The notes: generated by a model from the sequence alone, not told the origin. A DNA stretch of 64,000 nucleotides from CAZKBP01 sp964551015 (GCA_964551015.1 CAZKBP010000001.1:124001-188000); one strand, 5' to 3'; positions 35,801 to 44,537 are shown, counted from the stretch's first letter. Made by a program: numbers and translations.

Positions 35801-37599
35801 AAATTATCGTTGACCCCATCTCCATTCTCATCTTGAAAACCGGGTAAATCCGCATCGAGATAATTCAAAATGCCATCGTTATCCTCATCTACACTCGGGT
35901 CTACACTCTCGGGGCATTCTACCAAGTCAGGCAAGCCGTCGTTGTCATCATCTATATCGAGTACATCAAATTTTTCGTCTTGATCGTGGTCATTATTGAC
36001 ACACACATTGGTTTGTACGACCTGATATTGGAAATCTGCGTTCAGGTCCAGTCCAGAAAACCAGGAGTTGACAGTATTAAGGTTTCCATTGTTCTGGTCA
36101 AAACGGTCTTCATTATAATCCCAAATTCTCTCGAGGGTAGTACTGAAAGAAAGTTGCACAGAATCAGAACCAGGACTGACCGTCAAAGAAGCGGGGGGCA
36201 TGTTCAGGGCACGATCGTCCCAAAAAAGAGTAGGACCAATAGAAGGAAAAGGACGTATCGCCTCGGTGCTGACCCCTCTCAATCTTTCCACATCATACAA
36301 AGGAAAATGCGTAATACCTGCCAGCAACACGATAATTTCCCCATTAAACGTGCCCGTAGGATGTATGATTCCCTGCCGATCGCGAAGGTTCCAAGGTAAG
36401 TAAGTGGTTCCTTCTACCAAATCCACAAAGAGGGAGCGGTCAGTACCTGCATTATCAAAACCATTGCCATCTATGTCCAAAAGGATTTCTAATTGCCCCG
36501 TCAAATTAGACTCTATCCGAAAAAGCGCACTACTTTCGTGTGGACAGCTATCAGCTTCATTGAGACGGGCAGTAATGACGCCTGGATTGAGATCTAATAA
36601 GGCTGGACTTCTTTGGAAATCATAATCAAAAACTAGGGTATTATTAAACCAAATCCGGATGATAGGCTGGATAGTCGAGCTAGGGAACAATGCTTGATCG
36701 GGATCATTGAGAAAAATGCGATGTTCACTCACATCGTTGATAAAGGCATTTCCGGCTAAACTTTGGCGATTTTCAAAAGCATCGGCCGTGCGTTTTACTC
36801 CGAAAGTATTGGAGACGAATACGAAACCAAAGGGCAGCATCTCGTAGTTTACCTTATTCACAAAGCCATTGTCGGTGTAGATGAAAAAGTCTGCCTGTAC
36901 AGCAAATTGATTGAAATTTGTGGTCGTCAAAGACCATTGCTTAGACCAAAGCCGACCCGAGGGCTGATTACTAGGATTTTTGACAATGTTGTCCGAGGCG
37001 TCCGTTACGGTCATATCAAAAAACGCTATCCAGCTACTTACCGGATCACGCACGGTAAAAGTGCTATCCGACCAAGTCTCGAACTCGATGTAATGGTCAC
37101 CGTCCATTTGTGCGGTATACACGAAAGGAGGATAGCCATCGGTGATGGGCGATCCATTATCAAGTACGCCTTGTGGTCCGGTAACTGCCTGTTCGTAAGT
37201 TTCTATAAAGCCCAGATCATTGGTATCTTGGGGGAAAGGTGTTTGCGGAAAAACAATGTTGCCATCTGGGTCTTTGATCCGAAAACTCGTGAGACTAGCA
37301 TCTCCTCTAAACTCGCTCATCTGCATCCCAAAGTGTATTTTTTCACCTTGATTGAGGGCAATGTGTAGCCGCTCTCGCTCGGGAGAAGTGTAACCGGCAA
37401 AATTACTACTATCTCCATACAGTTCAATGTACAAACGATCTAAAGAGGTCGGGATGAGTTGCTTGGTGCCTTCTTGGGCAAAAGCAGAAACGCAGAGCAG
37501 GAAACTTAGGCCAAAACAGAAGGTTTTTGGGAAATAAGGCGGATAGATGATAGATAAGTGAGAAAGAAATAGCCAATTAGAACGTAGAGATTTTATCAT
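32815..37599 (-). CDS. Large type IX secretion adhesin (gliding-motility-type C-terminal domain)
   Basis: 1594-residue secreted surface protein. Signal-peptide region near the N-terminus (KTFCFGLSFLLCVSAFAQ, about 25-42). Residues about 60-530 are an unassigned beta-rich N-terminal region. About 530-890 contain many thrombospondin-type-3-like calcium repeats (pattern DSDxDGxxD). About 890-1480 hold several immunoglobulin/PKD-like repeats with recurring GDT and paired Cys. The last ~90 residues form the CHU_C/type B sorting domain (FSPNGDGRNDRFVIHGNC; GWDGTHNGEKQP; GKYIWRI), which targets type IX secretion. The neighbour is its SprF-OmpA partner, immediately downstream. The gene reads continuously with no frameshift seen. 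Confidence 0.9.
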   Translation of the reverse strand: MIKSLRSNWLFLSHLSIIYPPYFPKTFCFGLSFLLCVSAFAQEGTKQLIPTSLDRLYIELYGDSSNFAGYTSPERERLHIALNQGEKIHFGMQMSEFRGDASLTSFRIKDPDGNIVFPQTPFPQDTNDLGFIETYEQAVTGPQGVLDNGSPITDGYPPFVYTAQMDGDHYIEFETWSDSTFTVRDPVSSWIAFFDMTVTDASDNIVKNPSNQPSGRLWSKQWSLTTTNFNQFAVQADFFIYTDNGFVNKVNYEMLPFGFVFVSNTFGVKRTADAFENRQSLAGNAFINDVSEHRIFLNDPDQALFPSSTIQPIIRIWFNNTLVFDYDFQRSPALLDLNPGVITARLNEADSCPHESSALFRIESNLTGQLEILLDIDGNGFDNAGTDRSLFVDLVEGTTYLPWNLRDRQGIIHPTGTFNGEIIVLLAGITHFPLYDVERLRGVSTEAIRPFPSIGPTLFWDDRALNMPPASLTVSPGSDSVQLSFSTTLERIWDYNEDRFDQNNGNLNTVNSWFSGLDLNADFQYQVVQTNVCVNNDHDQDEKFDVLDIDDDNDGLPDLVECPESVDPSVDEDNDGILNYLDADLPGFQDENGDGVNDNFDRDRDGIPDFFDLDSDNDGISDVVEAFGGDPEQIDPDSNGIIGLIEITDSDLDGLEDSVDPEIFGSTPGIPLLNPDTDGDNLTNAEDLDSDSDGIPDNREGQSTPGYIAPLVGVDSDVDGLNDAYDQFFNQYNEAPPYGSFGDPIAGGASLFPVNTDTQDEVDYREADSDNDTVVDWIEGFDDDEDGFSLADLTLRAQNYETTNGNPGHYPSTDSDANGQPDWLDDADQDQVPNFLDPQATGFYRDTDQDGLVDLYDETNGGTGYGLALGTFAEPDNDGDNAPNYRDVDSQPCLRTPLTTFQGDTAVCIGGDLALIADEIGATSYTWRQDGNVVSTERTLTLENVDGSIEASAFTLEVLAGSCQTISAPFSVTVSPAPDLTFSGDTQICVGDTLRLTANEASANTYRWLQDGVEIAIGRTLTINGIDSIQAAGDFVLEIDNGACVIQSETFNLTLAAPPDLTFSGLTSVCTGDTLILVANEAGANAYRWLRGGVEIATGQTLTINNIDPSASGNDYALEVNANCRATSANFSITVNERPNLDLILSLDDEELCEDDPTTIIRIANSEAGAFYQLQIAGNNQGDPVQGNGATLEIPTGPILSTGLLTIRVLVSRPPCTPELLTQFLSVNISALPQVDLALSALEPDLCLGNNGTDIILENSETDVSYQLLAEDTIVGSALLGNGGQLTFPTGPISELGTVLFQVQAFKQNCAPLMLNQEVAVTLNDSLSPTVTIASSLSGGQICAGGTATFIATATADGDNPTYQWLLNGETIAGQNNDTLAVAGLQDGDLLQAVLLSSLPCTNPTASNELVINTLPAPVVDIQADQTQGIAGCRLILRAEGAETYTWEPASQIVDISPSGDQVEIQPQASGIFTVTGTNEQGCIGQDTVQITIVDEQDLFIPSLFSPNGDGRNDRFVIHGNCIEDVTLQVFDRAGNLVYEALTLQEATEVGWDGTHNGEKQPIGKYIWRISGTATDGQDLRFQGSDTGKINLFR

Positions 37600-37608
37600 T
37601 CAGATTTT

Positions 37609-37616
37609 CAAATATA
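37609..37616 (-). promoter_or_regulatory. Possible -7 promoter box for the adhesin operon
   Basis: CAAATATA reads TATATTTG on the minus strand (TAnnTTTG). It lies only ~10 bases from the ATG at 37599, leaving a very short leader, so either the transcript is nearly leaderless, the true start is internal, or this is a chance match. Confidence 0.25.
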
Positions 37617-37861
37617 GGGTAATATGGAATCACTTCACAGAAAATTCAGCCCCTTTGCCAAAGCAAAGAAAACACGATCAAGACCACACCAGAGAGTAAC
37701 CTATTATTATTGTTGAATCTGCGGTAAAAATAGCTAATTATAGGGTTTTTTTACAAAGAATTTTGAACAAATTTTTGTATAAGTAAAAATTGTTATGGAA
37801 AATTTCCCAAAATGTTGACATTAGCCCTTTTTGAGCCAGCTTTCTCAATTGGAGGTCTCGA

Positions 37862-39661
37862 TTAGAACTGAAAATAGATAAAGGGTTGGATTCCCGCCGT
37901 TCTCGCTTGGTACAACCCGACTACCACCAAAGCAATGACCACGGCCTTAGCCAAATCAGGAATGCTGATAAAATATTGGATAATCTCTTCCTTGAAGCTC
38001 CGAGGAAGCCAATGAATCATGTAGGCTGAAAGCATCAGGATAAACACTTCTTGATAACCGAGCAACACCTGCGGAATGACCTGAAACTGAAAGCTAGTGC
38101 TAATCTGGGTGAGCATTTGGTTCACCTTCAGTAGATCTGTAGCTCGGAAATAAATCCAACAGTAACAGACAAAATGAAAGGTAATCAATTGCCCCAAGAA
38201 ACGACGCGCGCCCAACATCTCTACCCCTTTGGTTCCCAGACGATCCATCCAAAATTTATGCACCGCCAAAGCTGCCCCGTGCAAAGCCCCCCAAATAATA
38301 AAACGAAGAGCCGCCCCGTGCCACAAGCCCCCTAACAGCATTGTAATCAGCAAGTTAATATAAGTGCTGAGCGAACGCTTACTGGCTGGGTTCACGATAT
38401 AAATGATCCAAAACAACAATGCCACCGGAGTGATGACGAATATGTACCAATGACCCAGGCGAAAAGCCTCTAAGGCCAAAACAAATAAGGCCGATAAACC
38501 CAGGTAGGCAAACACTGGAACCTTAGAATAAGCTAAGCTCAGCCACCAAAGTCCAATAATTCCAAAAAAGAAAACAAAATAAGCCCAATGCCAACCCTCT
38601 GCCAAAAGCAAAATCACAAACACTATCGGTACGCTCATGTAGGTGAACAAGGAAGTGCTCCGATTCCCACCCAAGGAAATGTAAAGATAATCTCTCAGCC
38701 ACGTGGAGAGCGAAATATGCCATCTTCGCCAAAAGTCTGTAATACTAGTCGCTACATAAGGCGAGTTAAAGTTGATATTTAAGCGGAAGCCAAGTAAAAG
38801 CGCCAAGCCAATCGCGATATCAGTATAACCTGAAAAATCACAGTAGATTTGAATTGCGTAGCCATACACCGCCATCAAATTTTCAAAACCAGAGTAAGCA
38901 TTAGGGTCTTGGAAAACCCGATCCACGAAATTTACAGAAATGTAATCCGAAATAAGAATTTTCTTAACCAAACCGTTGATAATCAAAAAAATCCCCCGGC
39001 CAAACTCTTCTTGGCTTAATTGATAGGGTTGGTAAATTTGCGGGGTGAAATCTGCCGCCCGTACAATGGGACCCGCTACTAATTGTGGGAAAAAGCTTAC
39101 ATAAAAAGCAAAATCTAAGATATGATCCACGGGTTCAATTTTCCGCCGATAGATATCAATCGTGTAGCTCAAGGTCTGAAAGGTATAAAAAGAAATCCCC
39201 ACGGGCAAGATGATCTTGCTGATGTCAAATTCGGTTCCCCACCATTGATTACTCCAAGCCGCTAGATAATCATACACCTTGAGGTCGGCCTGAAAGGCTT
39301 GATTCACCAAATCCGCGAAAAAATAAGTGTACTTGAAGTAGGAGAGAAGCCCCAGATTAATCACCAGACTCAACACCAGCAGGGCAGTACGGTGTGCTTG
39401 ATCCTTGGAGGTATGCACCCATTGCCCAATAAAATAATCTACTACGGTGGAGAATAAGATCAGAAAAAAGAATAATCCACCTGTCTTATAATAGAAAAAA
39501 ATACTGAAGCTCAATAAAAAAAGATTGCGCCAAGAATTCTGTTGATAAATTCCTTGGTAAATCAAAAGCGCAAGCCCGAAAAAGACCCAAAACACCGGAT
39601 TGGAAAAAATCATCGGATTTTGAGGGTCATAAATAAAGAACGTTTTCCAGACAGACATCAT
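37862..39661 (-). CDS. MBOAT-family membrane-bound O-acyltransferase (AlgI/DltB-like)
   Basis: Transfers acyl (probably acetyl) groups across or onto envelope glycans. About a dozen hydrophobic segments; the MBOAT core FWRRWHISLSTWLRDYLYI (about residue 309-327) and the catalytic-His region GLWHGAALRFIIWGALHG (about 448-465) are clear. It starts at ATG 39661, and FIYDPQNPMIF near the N-terminus is typical of Bacteroidota relatives. The 599-residue length is longer than AlgI (~500). Two SGNH-type genes lie directly upstream on the same strand, giving an O-acetylation trio. Confidence 0.9.
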   Translation of the reverse strand: MMSVWKTFFIYDPQNPMIFSNPVFWVFFGLALLIYQGIYQQNSWRNLFLLSFSIFFYYKTGGLFFFLILFSTVVDYFIGQWVHTSKDQAHRTALLVLSLVINLGLLSYFKYTYFFADLVNQAFQADLKVYDYLAAWSNQWWGTEFDISKIILPVGISFYTFQTLSYTIDIYRRKIEPVDHILDFAFYVSFFPQLVAGPIVRAADFTPQIYQPYQLSQEEFGRGIFLIINGLVKKILISDYISVNFVDRVFQDPNAYSGFENLMAVYGYAIQIYCDFSGYTDIAIGLALLLGFRLNINFNSPYVATSITDFWRRWHISLSTWLRDYLYISLGGNRSTSLFTYMSVPIVFVILLLAEGWHWAYFVFFFGIIGLWWLSLAYSKVPVFAYLGLSALFVLALEAFRLGHWYIFVITPVALLFWIIYIVNPASKRSLSTYINLLITMLLGGLWHGAALRFIIWGALHGAALAVHKFWMDRLGTKGVEMLGARRFLGQLITFHFVCYCWIYFRATDLLKVNQMLTQISTSFQFQVIPQVLLGYQEVFILMLSAYMIHWLPRSFKEEIIQYFISIPDLAKAVVIALVVVGLYQARTAGIQPFIYFQF

Positions 39662-39733
39662 GAAAGGCAGGTTGGAGTCTCAGAAAGAACACACAAGCGA
39701 GTAATGATTCTTTCCTGATGATAATTGCATCTT

Positions 39734-39741
39734 CAAAATTA
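39734..39741 (-). promoter_or_regulatory. Possible -7 promoter box upstream of the MBOAT gene
   Basis: CAAAATTA reads TAATTTTG on the minus strand (TAnnTTTG), 73 bases before the MBOAT start; it lies in the gap after the SGNH genes and would allow separate transcription. Confidence 0.3.
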
Positions 39742-39751
39742 GCTAAATCTC

Positions 39752-41044
39752 TTAATGACCCTTGGCTTCGGGCGTATTTATTTTCTTGAAGCAGTAGTCT
39801 ACATAGTTCTGAATCAGTGCATCATAGAGCAAATCTCCTTGCAAGCGATAACCTCTGCCCGATAAATGCACCCGATCTCGAGCCGAAAGCCCCCGTGCCA
39901 ACCAATGATTGACCGAGCCAAAACCTCCCATGATCGTGAACAAATCCCAGACCGCACAGTCATTCTCCTCAGCAATCTCGAAAATCTTAGCCCGGGCTGT
40001 CCGATTACTAGGATTAATCACCCCGCCCGGCAAGCCGCAATCCCCAGGCGTTGTGAGCAAAATAGAAGCTTGTGGAGCAGCGGCCTTGACCCGATGTACC
40101 AATTGCGTATACTGCAATTTGAATTGATCGGCTTTGAAATAGCGCGTGTAAGCATCATTGGTTCCCAAGGAAATAATGACCAAATCGGGCGATAGACTGT
40201 GCAGATGCTCCTCCAACTTAGGACTTCTTAGAAAAGAAGGCACCGTAGCACTATTGACCCCTACGGAATGATACTGTACCCCAGATTTTCCATTGTCCAA
40301 GGCTACGCCTTCCAGCACGAAAGAGTTTTGCTGTTCATTTTGTTTTACCAACGTGAATGTCACTTTTTCTTGCGTACTGTCTAACATAAATTCGGCAAAA
40401 CCGTCAGCATTTAGCCTTACGGGATCAACGGCTCCTTGGGAGGTCAGTAATTTTACCTGAAAAGAATGGGGATCACTCACTCGGTAGTAGACTCTGGCTC
40501 GCCGAATACCATAATGATGTTTCTTAGAACGACTGTTGGGATCAATGGTAAACTTGGCTTCACTGTCTCCGGTGCTGGCAATCATGCCACCCAAACCCCA
40601 GGAACATTGGCGTGAAGCCTGAATATTTTTACATCCGCTCCATTTTCCCTGATAATAGACCTTCATATTGTAAGGGTCGTGGGATTGTGCCATAGAGCAG
40701 GGAAAAAAGTAACCACGCCCGCCGTTGCCCAGTAATTTTTCATCATTAAAATGCGACCGAACCTGGTCTGAGAAAAAATCGGCCTGAATATGAGAATCTC
40801 CAAAATGGACGATGTTCAGCTTGGGCTGTTGCCCTTCAATCAGCCGATAAGTCGCCTCATTGAAATGGCGGAAGGTCTTATTGGGATAAGGAACCGAAAT
40901 ATAATTTTGTTGATAACGCACAAAAGCCGCGTACTCTCGTTGGGCTGTGTACTTAGGTTTGGGAATTTTTTCTACGTACTTGAAAGCCAGAGAATACCAG
41001 ATACTGATATAGAGACTAATTAAGTAATGCATTGAACTTGTCAT
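39752..41044 (-). CDS. SGNH/GDSL-hydrolase-like protein 1 (O-acetyl transfer partner)
   Basis: Envelope protein with an N-terminal hydrophobic segment and an SGNH fold: block I HFGDSHIQAD (Ser about residue 82), ISLGTND (about 290, block III) and DRVHLS (about 389, Asp/His of the triad). This arrangement is found in AlgX/AlgJ/PatB-like acetyltransferase-esterases that work with MBOAT carriers. The ORF start at 41044 overlaps the upstream SGNH gene by 29 bases; ATG 41032 is an alternative start and also overlaps. It lies between the second SGNH gene and the MBOAT gene. Confidence 0.8.
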   Translation of the reverse strand: MTSSMHYLISLYISIWYSLAFKYVEKIPKPKYTAQREYAAFVRYQQNYISVPYPNKTFRHFNEATYRLIEGQQPKLNIVHFGDSHIQADFFSDQVRSHFNDEKLLGNGGRGYFFPCSMAQSHDPYNMKVYYQGKWSGCKNIQASRQCSWGLGGMIASTGDSEAKFTIDPNSRSKKHHYGIRRARVYYRVSDPHSFQVKLLTSQGAVDPVRLNADGFAEFMLDSTQEKVTFTLVKQNEQQNSFVLEGVALDNGKSGVQYHSVGVNSATVPSFLRSPKLEEHLHSLSPDLVIISLGTNDAYTRYFKADQFKLQYTQLVHRVKAAAPQASILLTTPGDCGLPGGVINPSNRTARAKIFEIAEENDCAVWDLFTIMGGFGSVNHWLARGLSARDRVHLSGRGYRLQGDLLYDALIQNYVDYCFKKINTPEAKGH

Positions 41045-42479
41045 ATTCAGTCAATAAGGCGTTGTATAACATTTCGGAAACAATAGAAGCACCTTTGGAT
41101 GTAAAGTGCGTAAAATCTTTATTGGCCAGAGGCACCGGTTGGGCAAACACCCAGCTGGGCATAGAATTTTTGCCACCCATGGCCTCGTATAAATCCCAAA
41201 AAGCACAGTCCGCCCGAAAGGCAGCTGATCTTTGCGCATCTCTGATTTTTTCGATATTAGGATAAGATTGGTAAGTCCCATCTATATTGAGAGACATATC
41301 CGACACACCCACTACCAAAATACTCAAATTTGGTTTGAGACTTTTTAGGAATTTAAGCTGCTGATAAAACAAATTTTCGTACCAACCATAATTAGGTTGA
41401 GGATTGGGCACGATGTTTACCCCAAATTGTAATATCAAAAAATTCGCGTTGAGTAGCTCGAGCTGACGTTTCAGGTGAGCTTGATTGATGCGAGTAAACT
41501 CAATACCTGAGCTTCCTCTCCAAGGTATATTATCAAAGGTAATGCCTTTTTTGCAATCCAAGGCCACGCCATAAATTTCTGGGCTTTGGCTACCTGTGGC
41601 AAAACCGATTTCTACCCGCTCAAAGGGAGAAGTTAGGGTCTGCCTAAAAATAGAAAATTTTGGCGAAACTTCTATTTTTTCTTTTATTTCTGGTTCGCCA
41701 GGAGCCTGAATTTTTAACTCAAAGGGTGCCTCCGGGTTTCGATAAAGTACTTTGATTTCCTTTACTTCTTGCTGAATGGGTGTAGCGTAAGGAGATTTCT
41801 GATAAATCAGACTGGCTGTAGTCCAAGCGGGCTCCTCAGGTACCGAAAAACGATACAGATCTCCCAGCAGTCCGTAGTATTCTGTCGCGCCACGGCGATA
41901 CTGTGGTCCGTAAACCACCTGCCTTTGCCAGTTCGAGGGAGTAGATTGAGCAATAGAAGTCTTGCTATTAAGCTTATCCAAAATGTTACAAATTCCCACA
42001 CCGCAACCACCGAACTCTTTTTGGAACTTTTCCCTTAAAAAACCTGTGATGCGATCTCCTTCCAATTGAGAATCTCCAAAGTGCAGGACCCTGACGGAAG
42101 TATTACGCTCTGTAATTTGCCTCAGCGCACGAAAAAAATCATATAATAAAGTGTCCTCATTTTTGGGATATTGAATCCTGCGCTCGGGATCAATGCGTAG
42201 AGAGTCAGGTATATAGGGCTTGATTTTCTTTTTCTTTTCTAAACTGTCCTGAGGAACTTTTTCGCTGGGGGCGACGGATGCTTCGGGCTGCTCAAACTGC
42301 TCACGAATCTCGGTGATATCCGCGTAGTTGTTCTTCGTGGATTGAAAAAGCGTGCTCAATTTGGGAATTTTAATGGATTGGTCACCAATCAAGGTAATTT
42401 CATCTGGCAATAAGAGCATTACTCCCAAGATCAAAGTGATATAGATTAAAAGACTGAAGGTTTTGATGGGTTTGACCAT
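41016..42479 (-). CDS. SGNH/GDSL-hydrolase-like protein 2 (O-acetyl transfer partner)
   Basis: Related in architecture to the neighbouring SGNH protein: N-terminal transmembrane anchor (FSLLIYITLILGVMLLL), then a linker, then HFGDSQLEGD (Ser about residue 134), LQFGVN (about 350) and DFTHFTSKG (about 454). Its block-III motif is GVN rather than GTND, a variation that may affect the oxyanion hole. It overlaps the next gene by 29 bases, so translation is probably coupled. Gene order is SGNH2-SGNH1-MBOAT. Confidence 0.8.
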   Translation of the reverse strand: MVKPIKTFSLLIYITLILGVMLLLPDEITLIGDQSIKIPKLSTLFQSTKNNYADITEIREQFEQPEASVAPSEKVPQDSLEKKKKIKPYIPDSLRIDPERRIQYPKNEDTLLYDFFRALRQITERNTSVRVLHFGDSQLEGDRITGFLREKFQKEFGGCGVGICNILDKLNSKTSIAQSTPSNWQRQVVYGPQYRRGATEYYGLLGDLYRFSVPEEPAWTTASLIYQKSPYATPIQQEVKEIKVLYRNPEAPFELKIQAPGEPEIKEKIEVSPKFSIFRQTLTSPFERVEIGFATGSQSPEIYGVALDCKKGITFDNIPWRGSSGIEFTRINQAHLKRQLELLNANFLILQFGVNIVPNPQPNYGWYENLFYQQLKFLKSLKPNLSILVVGVSDMSLNIDGTYQSYPNIEKIRDAQRSAAFRADCAFWDLYEAMGGKNSMPSWVFAQPVPLANKDFTHFTSKGASIVSEMLYNALLTEYDKFNALLN

Positions 42480-42845
42480 TGATTATTCTTTGAATCACAA
42501 AAAAAGTGAATTAAAAACGATTGGACAATCGATCCTAAGAATTATTTTACAAATATTTACTTCATCCCCTCCCCAAGCCTCAGGTATCTCAGTTGGGCTG
42601 GGCTGGAATGTAATATTTTAGGCGAAAAATTCCAAAATTGGGAAAATTATCCATTCCCTGAGAAAAACTTACATACCGAAGTATATTTTTCTCTTTTGCT
42701 TTCTCGTAAAATATCTATAAAAATGATGCTAAACCTGCCCTTGAAATGCATATTTTTTGATAATTCAGCGATAATTCTGTGAGAGATCAAGTGCTTCTGG
42801 TCTGGTTTTTTCTAAAGGTTTGGTAGAAATAAAAACTTAATCCTG
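42480..42845. other. Divergent spacer between SGNH2 and the second SiaB-like gene
   Basis: About 370 AT-rich bases with starts on both sides. I see no RNA gene, no exact TAnnTTTG match in either direction, and no credible small ORF. Confidence 0.4.
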
Positions 42846-43445
42846 ATGAGGGAAGAATTCAGCATTTTTAATTACTACAAACTCAATCACCATCCTGATT
42901 TACTCATTAGCTACCGAGGGCCTGTATCCAGTATGGTGCTGAGGGAAATAAGCCGCGATATCAGGCAAAAATTTGCTTACAACCGCCAACTGAGCCGCCG
43001 GGTATTTGCCATCTACATGGAACTGGCTCAGAACATACTTTATTACTCCTCAGAAAAGAATAAAATTGCAGATCGCTACGAAAGTGTAGGAACAATTCTT
43101 TTACAAAGAGAATCTGATCATTATCTCTTTTCTTGTGGGAATCTGATCGAAAACCAATATCTGCAGGAAATGGAAGAAAAATGCAGAAAAATCAACGCCT
43201 TAGCCCGAGAAGATTTACGAGAATACAAAAGATCCCAACGCAAAGCACCTCGTGAAAAAAGAAGTCGGGGGGCAGGGATTGGTCTGATTCAAGTAGCCCT
43301 CACTTCCCGCCATCCGATTCGTATAGAATTTCGTGAGATCAACGAAAGGCATACTTTTTTTGCCTTGATCGTCAAAATCTCTGAACATCTCGATGCCGAC
43401 GCATTGAATTATTTGGAAGATCGAAAAAATCAAATCCTCAATTAG
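42846..43445 (+). CDS. SiaB-family GHKL-type protein kinase (copy 2)
   Basis: Paralogue of the protein at 14996-15766, lacking its first ~60 residues. The same N-box ELAQNILYYS (about residue 58) and G-box RGAGIGL (about 140) are present, plus a shared REYKRS/T element near 120. The family has a histidine-kinase-like ATPase fold; SiaB phosphorylates its SiaC partner. No SiaC or SiaA homologue is adjacent. The neighbours are an O-acetylation cluster and a PorP gene. The 199-residue length fits a bare catalytic domain. Confidence 0.75.
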   Translation: MREEFSIFNYYKLNHHPDLLISYRGPVSSMVLREISRDIRQKFAYNRQLSRRVFAIYMELAQNILYYSSEKNKIADRYESVGTILLQRESDHYLFSCGNLIENQYLQEMEEKCRKINALAREDLREYKRSQRKAPREKRSRGAGIGLIQVALTSRHPIRIEFREINERHTFFALIVKISEHLDADALNYLEDRKNQILN

Positions 43446-43496
43446 TCGCTGGTTGCCAATTCTACGCAATCTCACCAGCTAGCTACCTGTAACCTA

Positions 43497-44537
43497 TCAA
43501 TTCACCAAGGAGGGAAAACTTGGTCTTCGGTTTCGTCTGCGCCTTCGCTTTTTAATTTCTACCAATTCAATCGTGGTGGAAATTTCGTGTGCCCCTCCCG
43601 TATTAGTGGCAAATTCACCCAAGGGCGTATCGTAACTATACAAAAAACGGAATCCACGATAACGAAAGCCCCCCATCAACACCAAAGCTCCGTTGTTAGA
43701 AGACTGAATAGGCAAGCCCCGGTACCATAAACCCAAAATTACGGGGTCAATAAACCCATTGGCACCAATGTCTAATTGCTGAAAATCTCCCTGCCGGCTG
43801 TAATAAATGGCCGGATTAAGTGCCATAGAATACCCTTTGGTTCGGCTCCGACCGGGCAAATAATTTACAAATTTATAACCTGCGTGCACCGAAATTTTCA
43901 TGGGTAAGCGATCTTCTTCTTCGGTGAGAGATTGATTAGGCCGGTTCAAATGCTGCCCAGAAATACCTGCCCAAAAATTTTCGCTGTAAAGTAAAAAACC
44001 AGTCCCTACGTCCAGATAATGCACATTGATATTTTCCAATCCAGTTTCAGCCGTGCCATTTCCCGTGGCACCAAAAGGACTCAATTGATCCCCGAACAGG
44101 AGTTGGAAGTGATTCAAATTACGATTGCCATAGCCCAATTGCAGGGCAGCCTTGATGGCGGTTTCTTCTGAAAGTGGCAGATCATAGGCATAAATCAAAT
44201 GTAACTGGATGGCTTGCACGCCCGCCGAACCGGCCTGGTCTAGTTGTGCCCAACCTCCTAAACTACTGCCCGAGTTTTCAAATCTTTGCTCGTAGCCCGT
44301 TTGGTAGGTAACAAACTCACCGGGTACTTTCGGCCATTGGGAGCGAAAATTAAAGCTGAATTTTCCCAAAGCCGGAGCCGTACCTTGAAAAGCAGGATTG
44401 ATAGAAAAGGGAGCAGCATAAAATTGAGAAAAATGCGGATCTTGTGCCTTCACCTGAGGAGCAAAAGTCAGGCAGAGGATAAAAGTAAAAATCCATGAAA
44501 AAAGGAAGGCCGGTGGAGATAAGTGACGTTTATGCAA
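43497..44537 (-). CDS. PorP/SprF-family type IX secretion outer-membrane protein
   Basis: Signal peptide (RHLSPPAFLFSWIFTFILCL), then the PorP/SprF core opening QDPHFSQFYAAPFSINPAFQG. Beta-barrel-like to the end, 346 residues, the normal size for the family. The C-terminus is unusual: KKRRRRRNRR, a strongly basic tail after the barrel. No type IX substrate is adjacent, unlike the SprF-OmpA pair at 31270-37599. It starts upstream of, and divergent to, pyrG. Confidence 0.87.
   Translation of the reverse strand: MHKRHLSPPAFLFSWIFTFILCLTFAPQVKAQDPHFSQFYAAPFSINPAFQGTAPALGKFSFNFRSQWPKVPGEFVTYQTGYEQRFENSGSSLGGWAQLDQAGSAGVQAIQLHLIYAYDLPLSEETAIKAALQLGYGNRNLNHFQLLFGDQLSPFGATGNGTAETGLENINVHYLDVGTGFLLYSENFWAGISGQHLNRPNQSLTEEEDRLPMKISVHAGYKFVNYLPGRSRTKGYSMALNPAIYYSRQGDFQQLDIGANGFIDPVILGLWYRGLPIQSSNNGALVLMGGFRYRGFRFLYSYDTPLGEFATNTGGAHEISTTIELVEIKKRRRRRNRRPSFPSLVN

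Noticed and set aside
34930..36000. DNA repeats in the adhesin as a mobile element or satellite
   Set aside because: They are explained by calcium-type DxDxDG protein repeats.
35980..36399. 139-residue plus-strand ORF opposite the adhesin
   Set aside because: Same reason: antisense to a well-supported gene.
36763..37368. 201-residue plus-strand ORF opposite the adhesin
   Set aside because: Mirror of the adhesin coding strand, with no start signal or recognisable domain.
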